A stretch of 60,963 bases of DNA. Origin: JBBQUP01 sp038212305. GTDB lineage: Bacteria > Bacteroidota > Bacteroidia > Bacteroidales > Marinilabiliaceae. Shown here piece after piece: positions 43,156 through 52,186 of this stretch. Position numbers and translations under genes: made by a program. Position 1 is the stretch's first letter. Each line of letters starts with the position of its first letter. A model generated the notes under the pieces. It did no database searches and had not been told where the DNA came from. It was given only the letters and a program-made list of their open reading frames with translations. The stretch is from the NCBI GenBank assembly GCA_038212305.1, contig JBBQUP010000005.1, forward strand, positions 1 through 60,963. Reading direction: 5' to 3'.

Positions 43156-44670
43156 CTAATTATGACTAACCGTATAGGTTGCTTCGCGCTCTTTAGCTTT
43201 TTTGTCCCACTCGGGCAAAACGGTTAAAATAAATTCTTGCTTTTCAGCATTTAGCTTGGCCATATCCAAACCAATAAAAGCTTGAGCCTTGGCTTTGCTA
43301 TTGATATCGGGATAGGGAACTTCACCTAAAAATCCCTTGATTCCCATAAGGCGAGCCAGTTTAACTCGTGCTTCCTGAGCTTTATCTATTCCCAAAGCTA
43401 TAATCCGACTGATTTCAATGGGTGAGTGAAACGAGTTACCATGGCCGGCGGCAGCATAATCCCAGCGCCATTGAGCATGTCGAATATCGGTTAAAATACT
43501 TTTCATTTCTGCTTCGTTGGCTCCTAGCTCCCACGCTTTTCCAGCTTCTACGTGAGCTCGAACCAATAATTCTTCAAGCTTATCGCGATTTTGAATGATT
43601 TTATCCTGACGTTCATAAACGTTCTGCACCAATTTAGCCGTCTCTTCGCGATGGCAAACCTGACAAGAGTTAGCCACATTATTCAACGGACTTTGAATGT
43701 GGTGATCGGTAAATTTCTGTCCTCCCTCGCTTTTGTATGGCATATGGCAATCGGCGCACGACACACCTCTCTGAGCATGAATGCCAGTCATGCTTACCTC
43801 GTAATCGGGATGCTGAGCTTTAAGCATTGGCGCTTTACTTATGGCATGTGTCCAATCCGAGAAATTAATATCATCGTAATATTTTTCAGCACCATCCATG
43901 GTCATGCCATTGTCCCACGGGAAGGTTAAATAACCAACACCTTCAACCTTATGCTTGTCGAAATAATACTCCACATGGCATTGAGCGCATACCAACGAAC
44001 GCATCTCTTGATGAGAGGCTTTTGTGACATCTTTCCCCATGCGCTGAAACGTTTCAATAAGAGCTGGGCGTGTGATTTGCAGATTCATGGTTTTACTATC
44101 GTGACAATCGGCGCAACCAATGCCATTTACTATTTCAGCTCCTTTTTCCTCCCAAGTCCCTTTGTAAAAATCGGCCACCCCAGTCTCCTTCATCAGGCGA
44201 GGAACATCAGGACTTTTACATGTCCAGCAAGTATTAGGCATCGGACTTTTAGAGCCATTCATGGGAGCGCCAGTTCGAAGCGATTTACGAATATCGTCGA
44301 TGACATAAAAATGACCACGTCCTTGTTTATATTCTTTGGAGAAACCATATCCAGCCCAAAGAACAACTAACCGATGGTCAACCTCTAACATATCAATGGG
44401 TTTATTGCCATTGTATTTACTTCGAAAAGAGGTGTCGGCCGTTTGATAATAGCTCTGAAACTGACGAGGAAAATTCTCCCCCCACAGCTCGTTTCGAGGT
44501 TCGGTTGGACTGTAGTTTACTTGTGGTGTATAAGCAAAAACAGCTTCGGCACGACGTTCAATGATTGACGAGGCCAATAACCCGAGTAAAAATACAAACA
44601 CAATTGTTGCAGCAAAGATGAGCCATCCCATCCAAGGTTTTTCTTTAATTAGTTCAGTAATTGGTTTCAT
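43156..44670 (-). CDS. nrfA: Ammonia-forming cytochrome c nitrite reductase, catalytic subunit
   Basis: Periplasmic pentaheme enzyme that reduces nitrite (and NO, hydroxylamine) to ammonia with six electrons. One N-terminal membrane segment/uncleaved signal (about 15-36). The active-site heme motif with Lys ligand is CWTCK (148-152). Four further c-type heme motifs follow: CADCH (186-190), CAQCH (228-232), CADCH (305-309), CQVCH (336-340). The late RHAQWRWDYAAAGHGNSFH holds distal heme His ligands. All five hemes are present and length 504 is normal. Electrons come from NrfH encoded just upstream. Confidence 0.98.
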   Translation of the reverse strand: MKPITELIKEKPWMGWLIFAATIVFVFLLGLLASSIIERRAEAVFAYTPQVNYSPTEPRNELWGENFPRQFQSYYQTADTSFRSKYNGNKPIDMLEVDHRLVVLWAGYGFSKEYKQGRGHFYVIDDIRKSLRTGAPMNGSKSPMPNTCWTCKSPDVPRLMKETGVADFYKGTWEEKGAEIVNGIGCADCHDSKTMNLQITRPALIETFQRMGKDVTKASHQEMRSLVCAQCHVEYYFDKHKVEGVGYLTFPWDNGMTMDGAEKYYDDINFSDWTHAISKAPMLKAQHPDYEVSMTGIHAQRGVSCADCHMPYKSEGGQKFTDHHIQSPLNNVANSCQVCHREETAKLVQNVYERQDKIIQNRDKLEELLVRAHVEAGKAWELGANEAEMKSILTDIRHAQWRWDYAAAGHGNSFHSPIEISRIIALGIDKAQEARVKLARLMGIKGFLGEVPYPDINSKAKAQAFIGLDMAKLNAEKQEFILTVLPEWDKKAKEREATYTVSHN

Positions 44671-44810
44671 ATGGTTATAATTGAGATTTAAGTATCAAGA
44701 TTCAAGACACAAGACTGATTTACGAGACCTATCTAGACTTCAAATTTCAGCCTTAACTTAATGATATATAAAGATTTCTATCTCTGCACATTTTGATTTA
44801 ACTATTTGGC

Positions 44811-45392
44811 TTATTTTTCCGAAGGCTTAAGCCATGCCGGAACAGGACTTTCGGGAAGTGGCACTCTAGCATCGGGCACGCTCGATAGGCTATTTACGCG
44901 ACCATGCGGTGTTTCGCGATGACATTCCCAACAAACTCGTTCTCCCTTATCAGGATGATGAACTGGCATTTGAGACATTAACTTATCGTCGGTTAACAAT
45001 TGAGCATGACAACGTTTGCAATTATTATGCACAACCTGCTTGCCCTCTTCCTTTATAAAAATGACCTGAGGCTCATTGCGCATGGTAAAAACAGTCGCAT
45101 GCCTTAACCCATCTTTAGCTTTAAAATAGTACTTATTAAAAACATTGTTATGCGGCACATGACAATCGACACAAGTTGCCACTTCGCGATGCGAGCTGTG
45201 ATTCCATGTGGCATATTGAGGAGCCATAATATGACAGTTCACGCACGTTTTAGGGTCATCCGATAAATACGATGGCGCATTTGAAATGTAAATCATAAAT
45301 CCCCCTAACCCAATTACAATACCCAAAATGATAATGACAGGTATTTTCCATGTTTCGGGTGGAGTAATGTATTTTATAAATTTAATTTGCAC
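44811..45392 (-). CDS. nrfH: Cytochrome c nitrite reductase, membrane quinol-oxidising subunit
   Basis: NapC/NirT-family tetraheme protein that passes electrons from menaquinol to NrfA. One membrane anchor (about 16-36) and heme motifs CVNCH (50-54), CVDCH (74-78), CKRCH (125-129) and CWECH (154-158). The Met after the first motif (CHIMAPQYATW) fits the NrfH-type heme 1. At 193 residues it is slightly longer than average because of a Pro-rich C-terminal tail. 140 bp of repeat-containing DNA separate it from nrfA. Confidence 0.97.
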   Translation of the reverse strand: MQIKFIKYITPPETWKIPVIIILGIVIGLGGFMIYISNAPSYLSDDPKTCVNCHIMAPQYATWNHSSHREVATCVDCHVPHNNVFNKYYFKAKDGLRHATVFTMRNEPQVIFIKEEGKQVVHNNCKRCHAQLLTDDKLMSQMPVHHPDKGERVCWECHRETPHGRVNSLSSVPDARVPLPESPVPAWLKPSEK

Positions 45393-45467
45393 AGCAGTAG
45401 GTTTTTATCAGAATTATAGATTAGATTATTACGCCATTAGTAATTTACTTAAATAGTTACTTAAATG

Positions 45468-46454
45468 CTAAATCCGCGCACTATTTAGAAACATTATATG
45501 CAAGATAATTACAAAATTAATAAAGATGAATCGAGCCTTTTCTCCATCCATTTTAAATAAACGGTATTGTATAAACCCATCGTGGCACGACGATAAACAA
45601 TCGCCACACAATGTGCAGCTACTAGCAGGTTTATGTTGTTTTAAATCAGCTAAGTTAAGCGCATCGTATTTACACGAAGGAACACAGCGCATACAAGTAT
45701 CGCATCCCTGCATTATCGAAATTCGAAATGGCGAAACCACTTTTAAATGTGTGACAATAGTCCCAACTGGGCAGTATGTAGTGCAATGCACCATTTTTTT
45801 ATGCTTACGTGAAAACCAAATCATTATCCCAAATCCGACGATGGCGAAAAGAATAATCAAGGTTGATGGCAACCATCCCGAAATGCCCATAAATCGCAAA
45901 CCCAAGGCCAGAACAATAGTTAATGCTAAAACCGAATGTCGAATTTTGGTTTTATTAGCTAATGGTTTCCGACTGGTTTTTCCTGAAGCAGCCAATCCAT
46001 CAATGGCACCGAAATAACAGAAATAAGAACACCAAGCTGGACCAGCTAAAATTAATGTTGATATAAAAATGAGTGTCATCACCGACAATTCGCCACGGTA
46101 AACAGGACCTAAAACAATCATGGCAGGAATTGGAAAGTGCAGTTTGCCCGTCATTAAACACTCATCAACGCCTAATAACCCAACGAATAGCTGAGCAAAA
46201 AATACAATACTAAAAAAACTCCATAAACGATTCCGCCATTTAGCAATTTGCGATTTATCGGCCATCACCCAAGCTAAACCAACGCCATACAAAACCATAA
46301 TTGCAATTTGAAACCATCCAGCACCAGTAATAAAACGCTCGGCTAAGAGAATTGGCTTTTTAAGAAACATTTGCAACGGCACCAAAAACAACAAAACACC
46401 TATTGCTACGACAAAAGATGATGCTTTTCGATATGAGAGTTGTGGTTGACTCAT
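45468..46454 (-). CDS. NapH-like membrane polyferredoxin (4Fe-4S)
   Basis: A 328-residue membrane protein with about six helices, two CX3CP-type motifs (AWCSYFCYFGAIDG and HCTTYCPVGTI) and two ferredoxin clusters (CDTCMRCVPSCKYDAL and CTLCGDCLSSCHDGF) near the C-terminus. This is the NapH/YccM/NosR-C plan: membrane electron transfer from quinol or a soluble donor. The conserved loop GVDECLMTGKLHFPIPAM is also of that family. Between hcp and nrfH on the same strand it probably feeds one of them. Which one is not decided by the sequence. Confidence 0.88.
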   Translation of the reverse strand: MSQPQLSYRKASSFVVAIGVLLFLVPLQMFLKKPILLAERFITGAGWFQIAIMVLYGVGLAWVMADKSQIAKWRNRLWSFFSIVFFAQLFVGLLGVDECLMTGKLHFPIPAMIVLGPVYRGELSVMTLIFISTLILAGPAWCSYFCYFGAIDGLAASGKTSRKPLANKTKIRHSVLALTIVLALGLRFMGISGWLPSTLIILFAIVGFGIMIWFSRKHKKMVHCTTYCPVGTIVTHLKVVSPFRISIMQGCDTCMRCVPSCKYDALNLADLKQHKPASSCTLCGDCLSSCHDGFIQYRLFKMDGEKARFIFINFVIILHIMFLNSARI

Positions 46455-46562
46455 TTTATTGGAGTATCAAGAAGAGAAGAAGATAGGAAGATGGGAAGAC
46501 GTTTAGATAAAGAGATGAAAAGACCATGAGGTTAAAGATATGGATATTAGCTAGGTATAAAT

Positions 46563-46598
46563 ACATCCTCAAAAAACTAATTTGCCTTTTGAGGATGT
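46563..46598 (-). terminator. Hairpin downstream of hcp
   Basis: Perfect 12-bp arms ACATCCTCAAAA (46563-46574) and TTTTGAGGATGT (46587-46598), 12-base loop. It lies after the hcp stop, but no T-run follows, so it may be part of a repeat instead. Confidence 0.5.
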
Positions 46599-46605
46599 GA
46601 ATTAA

Positions 46606-46693
46606 AGTATAAGACCTATTTGTTATTTTTTGATAGTGCTGACTATCAACCAATTAGCTATATATAACACGACACTACTTCCAATTAAGTTAC
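46606..46693 (+). repeat. Dispersed repeat family R3, copy 3
   Basis: TAAGACCTATTTGTTATTTT, then CAACCAATTAGCTATATA and AACACGACACTACTTCC, the same block order as copies 1 and 2. It lies directly past the hcp stop. Confidence 0.7.
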
Positions 46694-46701
46694 TTATTGA
46701 T

Positions 46702-48333
46702 TTATGCTGATTCCAAAATATTCATCGCAACCAAGTCTTTCTCAACTGTTGAAATGTTTCCAATACCAAATGTATTAACTAAAATAGTAGCTACATTAGG
46801 TGAAAGAAATGCTGGCAATGTGGGTCCGAGGTTGATGTTTTTAACGCCCAACGATAACAAGGCCAATAGCACAATTACAGCCTTTTGCTCGTACCATGCA
46901 ATGTTATAAACAATTGGCAAATCGTTAATGTCGTTTAATTCGAAAACCTCTTTAAGTTTTAGTGCGGTTAGAGCCAGTGAATAGCTATCGTTACATTGTC
47001 CAGCATCTAGTACACGCGGAATACCACCAATATCGCCTAATGGTAATTTGTTGTAGCGAAATTTAGCACAACCAGCCGTCAAAATAACCGAATCTTGAGG
47101 TAAAGCACTCGCAAAGTCGGTATAGTACTCGCGACTAGGCATGCGACCATCGCAACCAGCCATAACCACAAACTTTTTGATGGCACCACTTTTTACCGCA
47201 TCAACCACTTTATCGGCTAAAGCCAACACTTGATTGTGAGCAAATCCACCAATAATTTCGCCCGTTTCGATTTCGGTAGGCGCTTGGCATTTTCTAGCAT
47301 GCTCAATGATTACTGAGAAATCTTTTGCTTCGCCATTCACTCGATCGGCAATGTGAACGCAGCCATCGAAACCTGATGAACCAGTGGTGTAAACACGCTC
47401 TTTGTAGCTATCTTTTGGAGGCACAATACAATTGGTGGTAAACAAGATAGGACCGTTAAAACTTTCAAATTCGGTAGTTTGTTTCCACCAAGCATTGCCA
47501 TAATTACCAATAAAATGAGTGTGTTTTTTGAATGCTGGATAGTAGTGAGCAGGAAGCATCTCGCTGTGAGTATAAACATCTACGCCTGTTCCATCGGTTT
47601 GCTTAAGTAGCTCTTCGATATCTTTTAAATCGTGACCGCTAATTAAAATACCAGGCTTATCGCTTACCCCAATGTTTACTTTGGTAATTTCAGGATTGCC
47701 ATAACTTTCGGTGTTTGCTTTATCGAGTAAAGCCATCACATCCACACCAAACTTGCCACATTCAAGCACCAAAGCGACCAATGCATCGGTTGAAATGTTT
47801 GGATCGATGGTTGCCAGCAAACCTTTTTTGATGAATGCAGCAATTTCGGTATTTATATACCCCAAGTTCCAAGCATGCTCGGCATAAGCAGCCATTCCTT
47901 TAATACCATAAACCAATAGTTCGTTTAAAGAACGAACATCCTCGTTAGCAACAGCTAAAACACTAGCATCCGCATATTTTGCTTCCATTTGTTCGGGAGT
48001 TGCGGCGCGCCACTCAGCACAATCGGGAGCTGAAGTAGCATCAACACCCGCTTTGTACTCATCCTGAACAGAAAAACCTTCTTTAATTTTAGCAATTATT
48101 TTGTTGCTATCGAAATTGGCGTTAGTGATGGTAATAAACAACGAATCAATTACATACTTATCAGCATTTTCAGCAGGCTTACCACTTTTTACACTCCAGT
48201 AAGCAACACCTTTTGCAACATACAACAACACATCTTGTAAGTTCGATACTTCAGGCGATTTCCCACAAACACCTTTAACAGTGCAGCCTACACCTTTCGA
48301 AGCTTCTTGACATTGGTAACAAAACATACTCAT
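46702..48333 (-). CDS. hcp: Hybrid cluster protein (hydroxylamine reductase / NO reductase)
   Basis: Cytoplasmic Fe-S protein with a cubane and a hybrid 4Fe-2S-2O cluster; it removes NO (and reduces hydroxylamine in vitro) in nitrosative stress. The N-terminal cluster ligands are Cys5, Cys8, Cys17 and Cys23, spacing C-x2-C-x8-C-x5-C, the short-spacing type of strict anaerobes. Hybrid-cluster region motifs include ILISGHDLKDIEELLKQTDG, FTTNCIVPPKDSYKERVYTT and LTAGCAKFRYNKL. Length 543 is typical. Next to nrf genes and an HcpR-like regulator. Confidence 0.97.
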   Translation of the reverse strand: MSMFCYQCQEASKGVGCTVKGVCGKSPEVSNLQDVLLYVAKGVAYWSVKSGKPAENADKYVIDSLFITITNANFDSNKIIAKIKEGFSVQDEYKAGVDATSAPDCAEWRAATPEQMEAKYADASVLAVANEDVRSLNELLVYGIKGMAAYAEHAWNLGYINTEIAAFIKKGLLATIDPNISTDALVALVLECGKFGVDVMALLDKANTESYGNPEITKVNIGVSDKPGILISGHDLKDIEELLKQTDGTGVDVYTHSEMLPAHYYPAFKKHTHFIGNYGNAWWKQTTEFESFNGPILFTTNCIVPPKDSYKERVYTTGSSGFDGCVHIADRVNGEAKDFSVIIEHARKCQAPTEIETGEIIGGFAHNQVLALADKVVDAVKSGAIKKFVVMAGCDGRMPSREYYTDFASALPQDSVILTAGCAKFRYNKLPLGDIGGIPRVLDAGQCNDSYSLALTALKLKEVFELNDINDLPIVYNIAWYEQKAVIVLLALLSLGVKNINLGPTLPAFLSPNVATILVNTFGIGNISTVEKDLVAMNILESA

Positions 48334-48482
48334 TTTAATCGGTTTTAATGTTATTACTATTTCGTGAATTTTTTTTCAATCGTTAATACAACATCATCGG
48401 CAATAGAATTCTAAATCAGGTTCTTTCAAAAACCTAATCCTCTCAAAGACAATGAAATAAAATAGAGTTAACGTATAACTTG

Positions 48483-49358
48483 TTATACCCAATCTTCGCT
48501 TAAAACCTCCCCTTCGACAGAGATAACTGCCATTTTAATAGGTATTTTTCGGGTTGCACGCTCCAAGCCAAGTTTAGCCATTTGAAGTAAACCTTTGCAA
48601 CAAGGCACTTGCATTATCACTACTGTGAGTGTATTTATTTTGGCATCATCGATAAGCGATGTAATTTTCTCGACATAAATTTCCTGACCATTATCGAGCT
48701 TCGGGCAAGCAATGGCAAGGCTTTTACCTTTTAAGTAACGACTGTGAAAATCGCCCATGGCAAACCCAACGCAGTCGGCAGCCAAAACCACATCGGCATG
48801 CTCGAAGTAAGGCGCCATTGGACTGGTTAAGTGCAACTGAACAGGCCATTGACGCAGTTGTGATGACACATCGCCACCACCAACTGGTGTTACAACGGTT
48901 TCTTTGCTAAATGTCATAGTCCGTGAACCGGGGCATCCGCCTCCTTGATGTGCATGCATAGCTGCTATTTTTGGTTGATGAACGGCATTGATAACTGCAT
49001 CCACTGAAAACGGTAATCGTGACGCATTTTCCTTTAAATACTCAACGCCTTGTTTTACGAACACGGTTTCTTTATGGTCTTTTAAATGCTTCAAGTGAGC
49101 CACTACAGTGTTTAATCCTTTAGGAATCATCGACTCCATAACTTTCGGCTCGTTATAGGCTTCGGCCTCACGCGATTCGATGGTGATGGCTCCAACGGGA
49201 CAATGTCCTAAGCAAGCACCTAATCCATCGCACAGCAAATCGCTAATTAGCACAGCCTTACCGTCAATTATTTGCAAGGCACCTTCGTGACAATTGGGCA
49301 CACACTCGCCACATCCGTTACAAAGATCATTGTCTATTTTTACAACTTCGCGTTTCAT
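48483..49358 (-). CDS. Hcp-associated 4Fe-4S ferredoxin protein
   Basis: A 291-residue cytoplasmic iron-sulfur protein. Two N-terminal ferredoxin motifs (CNGCGECVPNCHEGAL and CDGLGACLGHCPVGAI, within residues 13-60) precede a 230-residue domain with further Cys sites (GGGCPGSRTM and VPCCKGLLQ). Such proteins commonly sit beside hcp and probably serve as its electron donor; that role is inferred from context. The GTAAC-N4-GTTAC palindrome lies about 110 bp upstream of its start, and hcp follows 149 bp downstream, so they may form one regulated unit. Confidence 0.85.
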   Translation of the reverse strand: MKREVVKIDNDLCNGCGECVPNCHEGALQIIDGKAVLISDLLCDGLGACLGHCPVGAITIESREAEAYNEPKVMESMIPKGLNTVVAHLKHLKDHKETVFVKQGVEYLKENASRLPFSVDAVINAVHQPKIAAMHAHQGGGCPGSRTMTFSKETVVTPVGGGDVSSQLRQWPVQLHLTSPMAPYFEHADVVLAADCVGFAMGDFHSRYLKGKSLAIACPKLDNGQEIYVEKITSLIDDAKINTLTVVIMQVPCCKGLLQMAKLGLERATRKIPIKMAVISVEGEVLSEDWV

Positions 49359-49465
49359 ATTAATAGTATCAAGAAATTTATTCTAGTATCAAGATTTAAG
49401 ACTTAATCGAATCCTAGCCTCTCATTATTTACACTACAAAATTAGGGTACTTATTTACTTAAATG

Positions 49466-49481
49466 TGTAACCAATGTTACA
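49466..49481. promoter_or_regulatory. Operator palindrome TGTAAC-CAAT-GTTACA (HcpR/Crp-type site)
   Basis: Perfect dyad with 6-base arms and a 4-base spacer, 108 bp before the start of the Hcp-associated ferredoxin gene. The core GTAAC-N4-GTTAC recurs at 50041-50054 before the Crp/Fnr gene. Dyad form and spacing fit a Crp/Fnr-type dimer. Confidence 0.7.
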
Positions 49482-49499
49482 AAAAGAGAGGAATAATTA

Positions 49500-49581
49500 G
49501 AGAAGAAGATGGGACGAGAAAGAGACAGATAGATATGATGAGAGTTCATCTCTTTTCTATCTGTCTAATCGTCTTCTTCTC
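49500..49581. repeat. Long purine/pyrimidine hairpin
   Basis: Two nested perfect 10-bp stems, GAGAAGAAGA (49500-49509) / TCTTCTTCTC (49572-49581) and GACAGATAGA (49524-49533) / TCTATCTGTC (49556-49565), with a small GATGA/TCATC stem inside. It follows the cupin stop and precedes the operator at 49466 on the minus strand. It could be the cupin terminator or an R2-like repeat. Confidence 0.6.
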
Positions 49582-49594
49582 TTCCTATCCCTCC

Positions 49595-49924
49595 TCAAGC
49601 CCCTTTAATCATGATTAACAACATTTTAAACTGCTCAATGGCATCTACCGAGTGTGGAATGTTTGCAGGCATAATAATTAACTGACCGGCTTCGAGCAAA
49701 TGCTCTTTATCATCAATAGTGACTTTAGCATTACCCTCAAGTACTTGAATAATCGCATCAAATGGAGCCGAATGCTTGCTTAACCCCTGCCCTTTATCGA
49801 ACGCAAACAAGGTTAAATTACCTGCCGCATTTTTGGTGATAATCTTACTCACAACTGCGTCAGCAGCATAATCGATGGCTGGAAGCGTATAAACAACTGA
49901 TGATTGAAAAGATGGTGTGTACAT
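49595..49924 (-). CDS. Small cupin-domain protein
   Basis: A 109-residue single-domain cupin. The barrel is seen in DAIIQVLEGNAKVTIDDKEH and LEAGQLIIMPANIPHSVDA; metal-binding His are fewer than usual (the first motif lacks the HxH pair, reading GQGLSKHSAP), so metal binding is uncertain. Such cupins often sit next to redox or nitrosative-stress genes. The operator at 50041 is 117 bp upstream of its start and may control it as well. Confidence 0.85.
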   Translation of the reverse strand: MYTPSFQSSVVYTLPAIDYAADAVVSKIITKNAAGNLTLFAFDKGQGLSKHSAPFDAIIQVLEGNAKVTIDDKEHLLEAGQLIIMPANIPHSVDAIEQFKMLLIMIKGA

Positions 49925-50040
49925 GGCTATTTTTTTTATAATTTAATTTATTAAGATGATAAATTCCTTTTCTTTGTAATAAAGAATCAATGATTTTTAT
50001 TTCTTGATACAAATTTACGCTAACTTAAAGCGTTAAAACA

Positions 50041-50054
50041 GTAACATAGGTTAC
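50041..50054. promoter_or_regulatory. Operator palindrome GTAAC-ATAG-GTTAC
   Basis: Second perfect copy of the site at 49466, only 13 bp before the ATG of the Crp/Fnr gene and between it and the divergent cupin gene. The position suggests autoregulation, likely repression. Confidence 0.68.
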
Positions 50055-50067
50055 AAAGAATCAATTT

Positions 50068-50739
50068 ATGACTGGAGATATTTTACAAAACTGCCCGCTT
50101 TTTATAGGACTTACCCCCAAGCAAATTGACGAATCGCTTAACACCATAGTGTTTCAGATAAAGCAATTCAGTAAAGGCCAAACCGTTGCCTTAACTGGCG
50201 AAGAATGTAAGCAACTTTACATTGTGTTGGAGGGAAGTGTAAAGGGTGAGATGAATGACTATTCGGGCAAAACCATTAAAATTGAGGACATTGAGAGTCC
50301 TCGCCCACTGGCCATCGCTTTTCTATTTGGTCGTGATAACAAATACCCTGTTAACATTGTAGTTAATAACGACTGCAAATTATTGGTAATACCTAAAGAC
50401 ATGGTTCTTAAATTGATGCAATCAAACCAAATTGTCCTTCGCAACTTTTTAAATGTGGTGAGTAATAAAGCCCAGTTTTTATCGGACAAGCTGCGTTTTT
50501 TATCGTTCCGAAGTCTGAGAGGAAAGCTTGCCCAATATTTGCTTGAATTGAGTGGCGGACGAGCCATTGAAGTGGTATTGCAAAAAAGTCAGGAAGAACT
50601 GGCCGAAATGTTTGGTGTTGCTCGCCCATCGTTGGGACGAACCATTAGAGATATGCACAACGAAGGCCTCATAAAGGCCTCCGCAAAATACATTCAAATT
50701 ATTGATAAAGATGCGCTTTTGAAACTGACGAGTCAGTAA
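50068..50739 (+). CDS. Crp/Fnr-family transcriptional regulator (HcpR-like)
   Basis: A 223-residue regulator with an N-terminal cyclic-nucleotide-binding-like sensory domain (about 8-125), a dimer helix (about 125-145) and a C-terminal winged helix (about 148-223). The recognition helix reads ELAEMFGVARPSLGRTIRDM. There is no N-terminal Cys set for an FNR Fe-S cluster. The size, the hcp/nrf neighbourhood and the paired palindromes suggest an HcpR-like sensor of NO or related stress. Heme binding, reported for some HcpR, cannot be judged here. Confidence 0.88.
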   Translation: MTGDILQNCPLFIGLTPKQIDESLNTIVFQIKQFSKGQTVALTGEECKQLYIVLEGSVKGEMNDYSGKTIKIEDIESPRPLAIAFLFGRDNKYPVNIVVNNDCKLLVIPKDMVLKLMQSNQIVLRNFLNVVSNKAQFLSDKLRFLSFRSLRGKLAQYLLELSGGRAIEVVLQKSQEELAEMFGVARPSLGRTIRDMHNEGLIKASAKYIQIIDKDALLKLTSQ

Positions 50740-50772
50740 AGCATCCTGATTTAGGATATTAATTGCTCAAAA

Positions 50773-51222
50773 CTATGCCTCTTGAAGCACCGCTTTTTTA
50801 GCTTTACGGTAAGTCACCGAGGTGAAAATATTACGTTTGGCAAAACGCAATGGATTATCAGCATTCAAAAACTTGTTAAACAAATTGCCATTGACGCCGA
50901 AGTACTCATATGATGCTCCATCGCTAAAAGAAACTTCAAGCATTAAACCTTTGTGTTTGTAATCGGCAATGCCCGAATCGATACTTTGACTGTACTCGTC
51001 GGCACTAGCAGCAGTGGTTTCAGGTGCAATGCTAACCAAAAAATGATAGCCATCAATGATTTGACGGCTTTTCAACTCTGCCTCATGAGCCATTTCATCG
51101 TCAGCTTGGAACTTATCAGGATGCCAATCTTTCACCAAATTTCGATAAGTAGTTTTTAATGTTTTAAGATCAATATCTTTTTCGACACTAAATAATTTCT
51201 TGTATTCACTAATCCGCTTCAT
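50773..51222 (-). CDS. J-domain protein with KTSC domain
   Basis: A 149-residue protein with an N-terminal J domain carrying HPD at 34-36 (KDWHPDKFQADDEMA), so it can stimulate an Hsp70 ATPase. A C-terminal KTSC-like domain (about 90-149: LEVSFSDGASYEYFGVNG and later KRNIFTSVTYRK) follows. KTSC domains are small beta/alpha modules of unclear function. Convergent with the Crp/Fnr gene. The partner DnaK is not in the window. Confidence 0.85.
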   Translation of the reverse strand: MKRISEYKKLFSVEKDIDLKTLKTTYRNLVKDWHPDKFQADDEMAHEAELKSRQIIDGYHFLVSIAPETTAASADEYSQSIDSGIADYKHKGLMLEVSFSDGASYEYFGVNGNLFNKFLNADNPLRFAKRNIFTSVTYRKAKKAVLQEA

Positions 51223-51406
51223 AAACTATCGTTAATTTAACACCCTGATTCAAAACTCATTAAAAGGATGTTATTGGAATTTCAACAACTCATCTCCTTT
51301 AAAGAGGGCGCAAAATTACTCATTTAAAAGCATTTACCACAAGATTACAGTGAATTTCGGTAACAACATTCGCATTTAAGTCCTTAAAGACTAAAAGAAT
51401 GTTAAA

Positions 51407-52099
51407 TTAAATTCCCACTAAGCAGTTTTGAATTGAAATTAAAACAGCAGCATAAATCTCATTGTTGAATGCCCATTTGTTATTGATTTCCAACTCGATA
51501 CCCGCATATTGCTGATCGGTGTAAATACGCCGATAAGCCGAAACATGGCCATCGGGCCAACCTCTATAGGGATAGTTAAATCGGATTTTAAATTGTGGTA
51601 ACTGTTTTTGCAATTCGAGCTTTAGTTTTTTCGAGAAGGCATTCTCTCGCTCACGAGCCGGATAGTACAAAATTCCAATATCGGCATTGCGCTCCACTCC
51701 AGTTAAAATAGGCGTAAAACTGTGTACCGAAAGATGCAAAACCGATTCATTGGCATCAACAATTTTTTTCACCTCATCTGCAAATGCATTGCGATAAGGG
51801 AAATAATCGCGATCTAATATTTGCTGTTTCTCGGCTTTGCTTAAAGGTTTTGTAAACTCCGAAAAAAGTGAGCGTTTGTGTAACGATCGGTTTAAATCAA
51901 CCAAGAGTCGACTGGTAGTGCTTGATATTGCGAAATCAGGATTTAAATGTTCCAACTCTCGATATAACTCTAGCGCTCCTTTGTCGTAGGCACGATGTGT
52001 ATCAAGTAGCTCTGTCGATTGACGAAACAAGTTCGTGTACTCTGTAGGAATTTTATTTCCGCCATGTTCACACGATAACAGGAGTCGAAATTTACTCAT
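51407..52099 (-). CDS. N-formylglutamate amidohydrolase-like enzyme
   Basis: A 230-residue hydrolase of the FGase family (zinc-dependent amidohydrolases acting on N-acyl amino acids). The start LLLSCEHGGNKIPTEYTNLF is the family signature with the first metal ligands, then DLNRSLHKRSLFSEF and LSVHSFTPILTGVERNADIG. There are no histidine-degradation genes nearby. Instead it is the last gene of the ligase operon (87 bp after the GCS2-type gene), so its substrate is likely an amide made by those ligases. That is inference. Confidence 0.88.
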   Translation of the reverse strand: MSKFRLLLSCEHGGNKIPTEYTNLFRQSTELLDTHRAYDKGALELYRELEHLNPDFAISSTTSRLLVDLNRSLHKRSLFSEFTKPLSKAEKQQILDRDYFPYRNAFADEVKKIVDANESVLHLSVHSFTPILTGVERNADIGILYYPARERENAFSKKLKLELQKQLPQFKIRFNYPYRGWPDGHVSAYRRIYTDQQYAGIELEINNKWAFNNEIYAAVLISIQNCLVGI

Positions 52100-52186
52100 G
52101 GTTATGGATTGTTTTTCGGTTTAACCACATAATCGAATTGTGAAGTATCAGAGCCATTTAATTATTGAAGTAAATACGCATCAATC

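Noticed and set aside
43591..44370. Long plus-strand frames opposite nrfA
   Set aside because: Antisense shadows; the nrfA frame has all five heme motifs.
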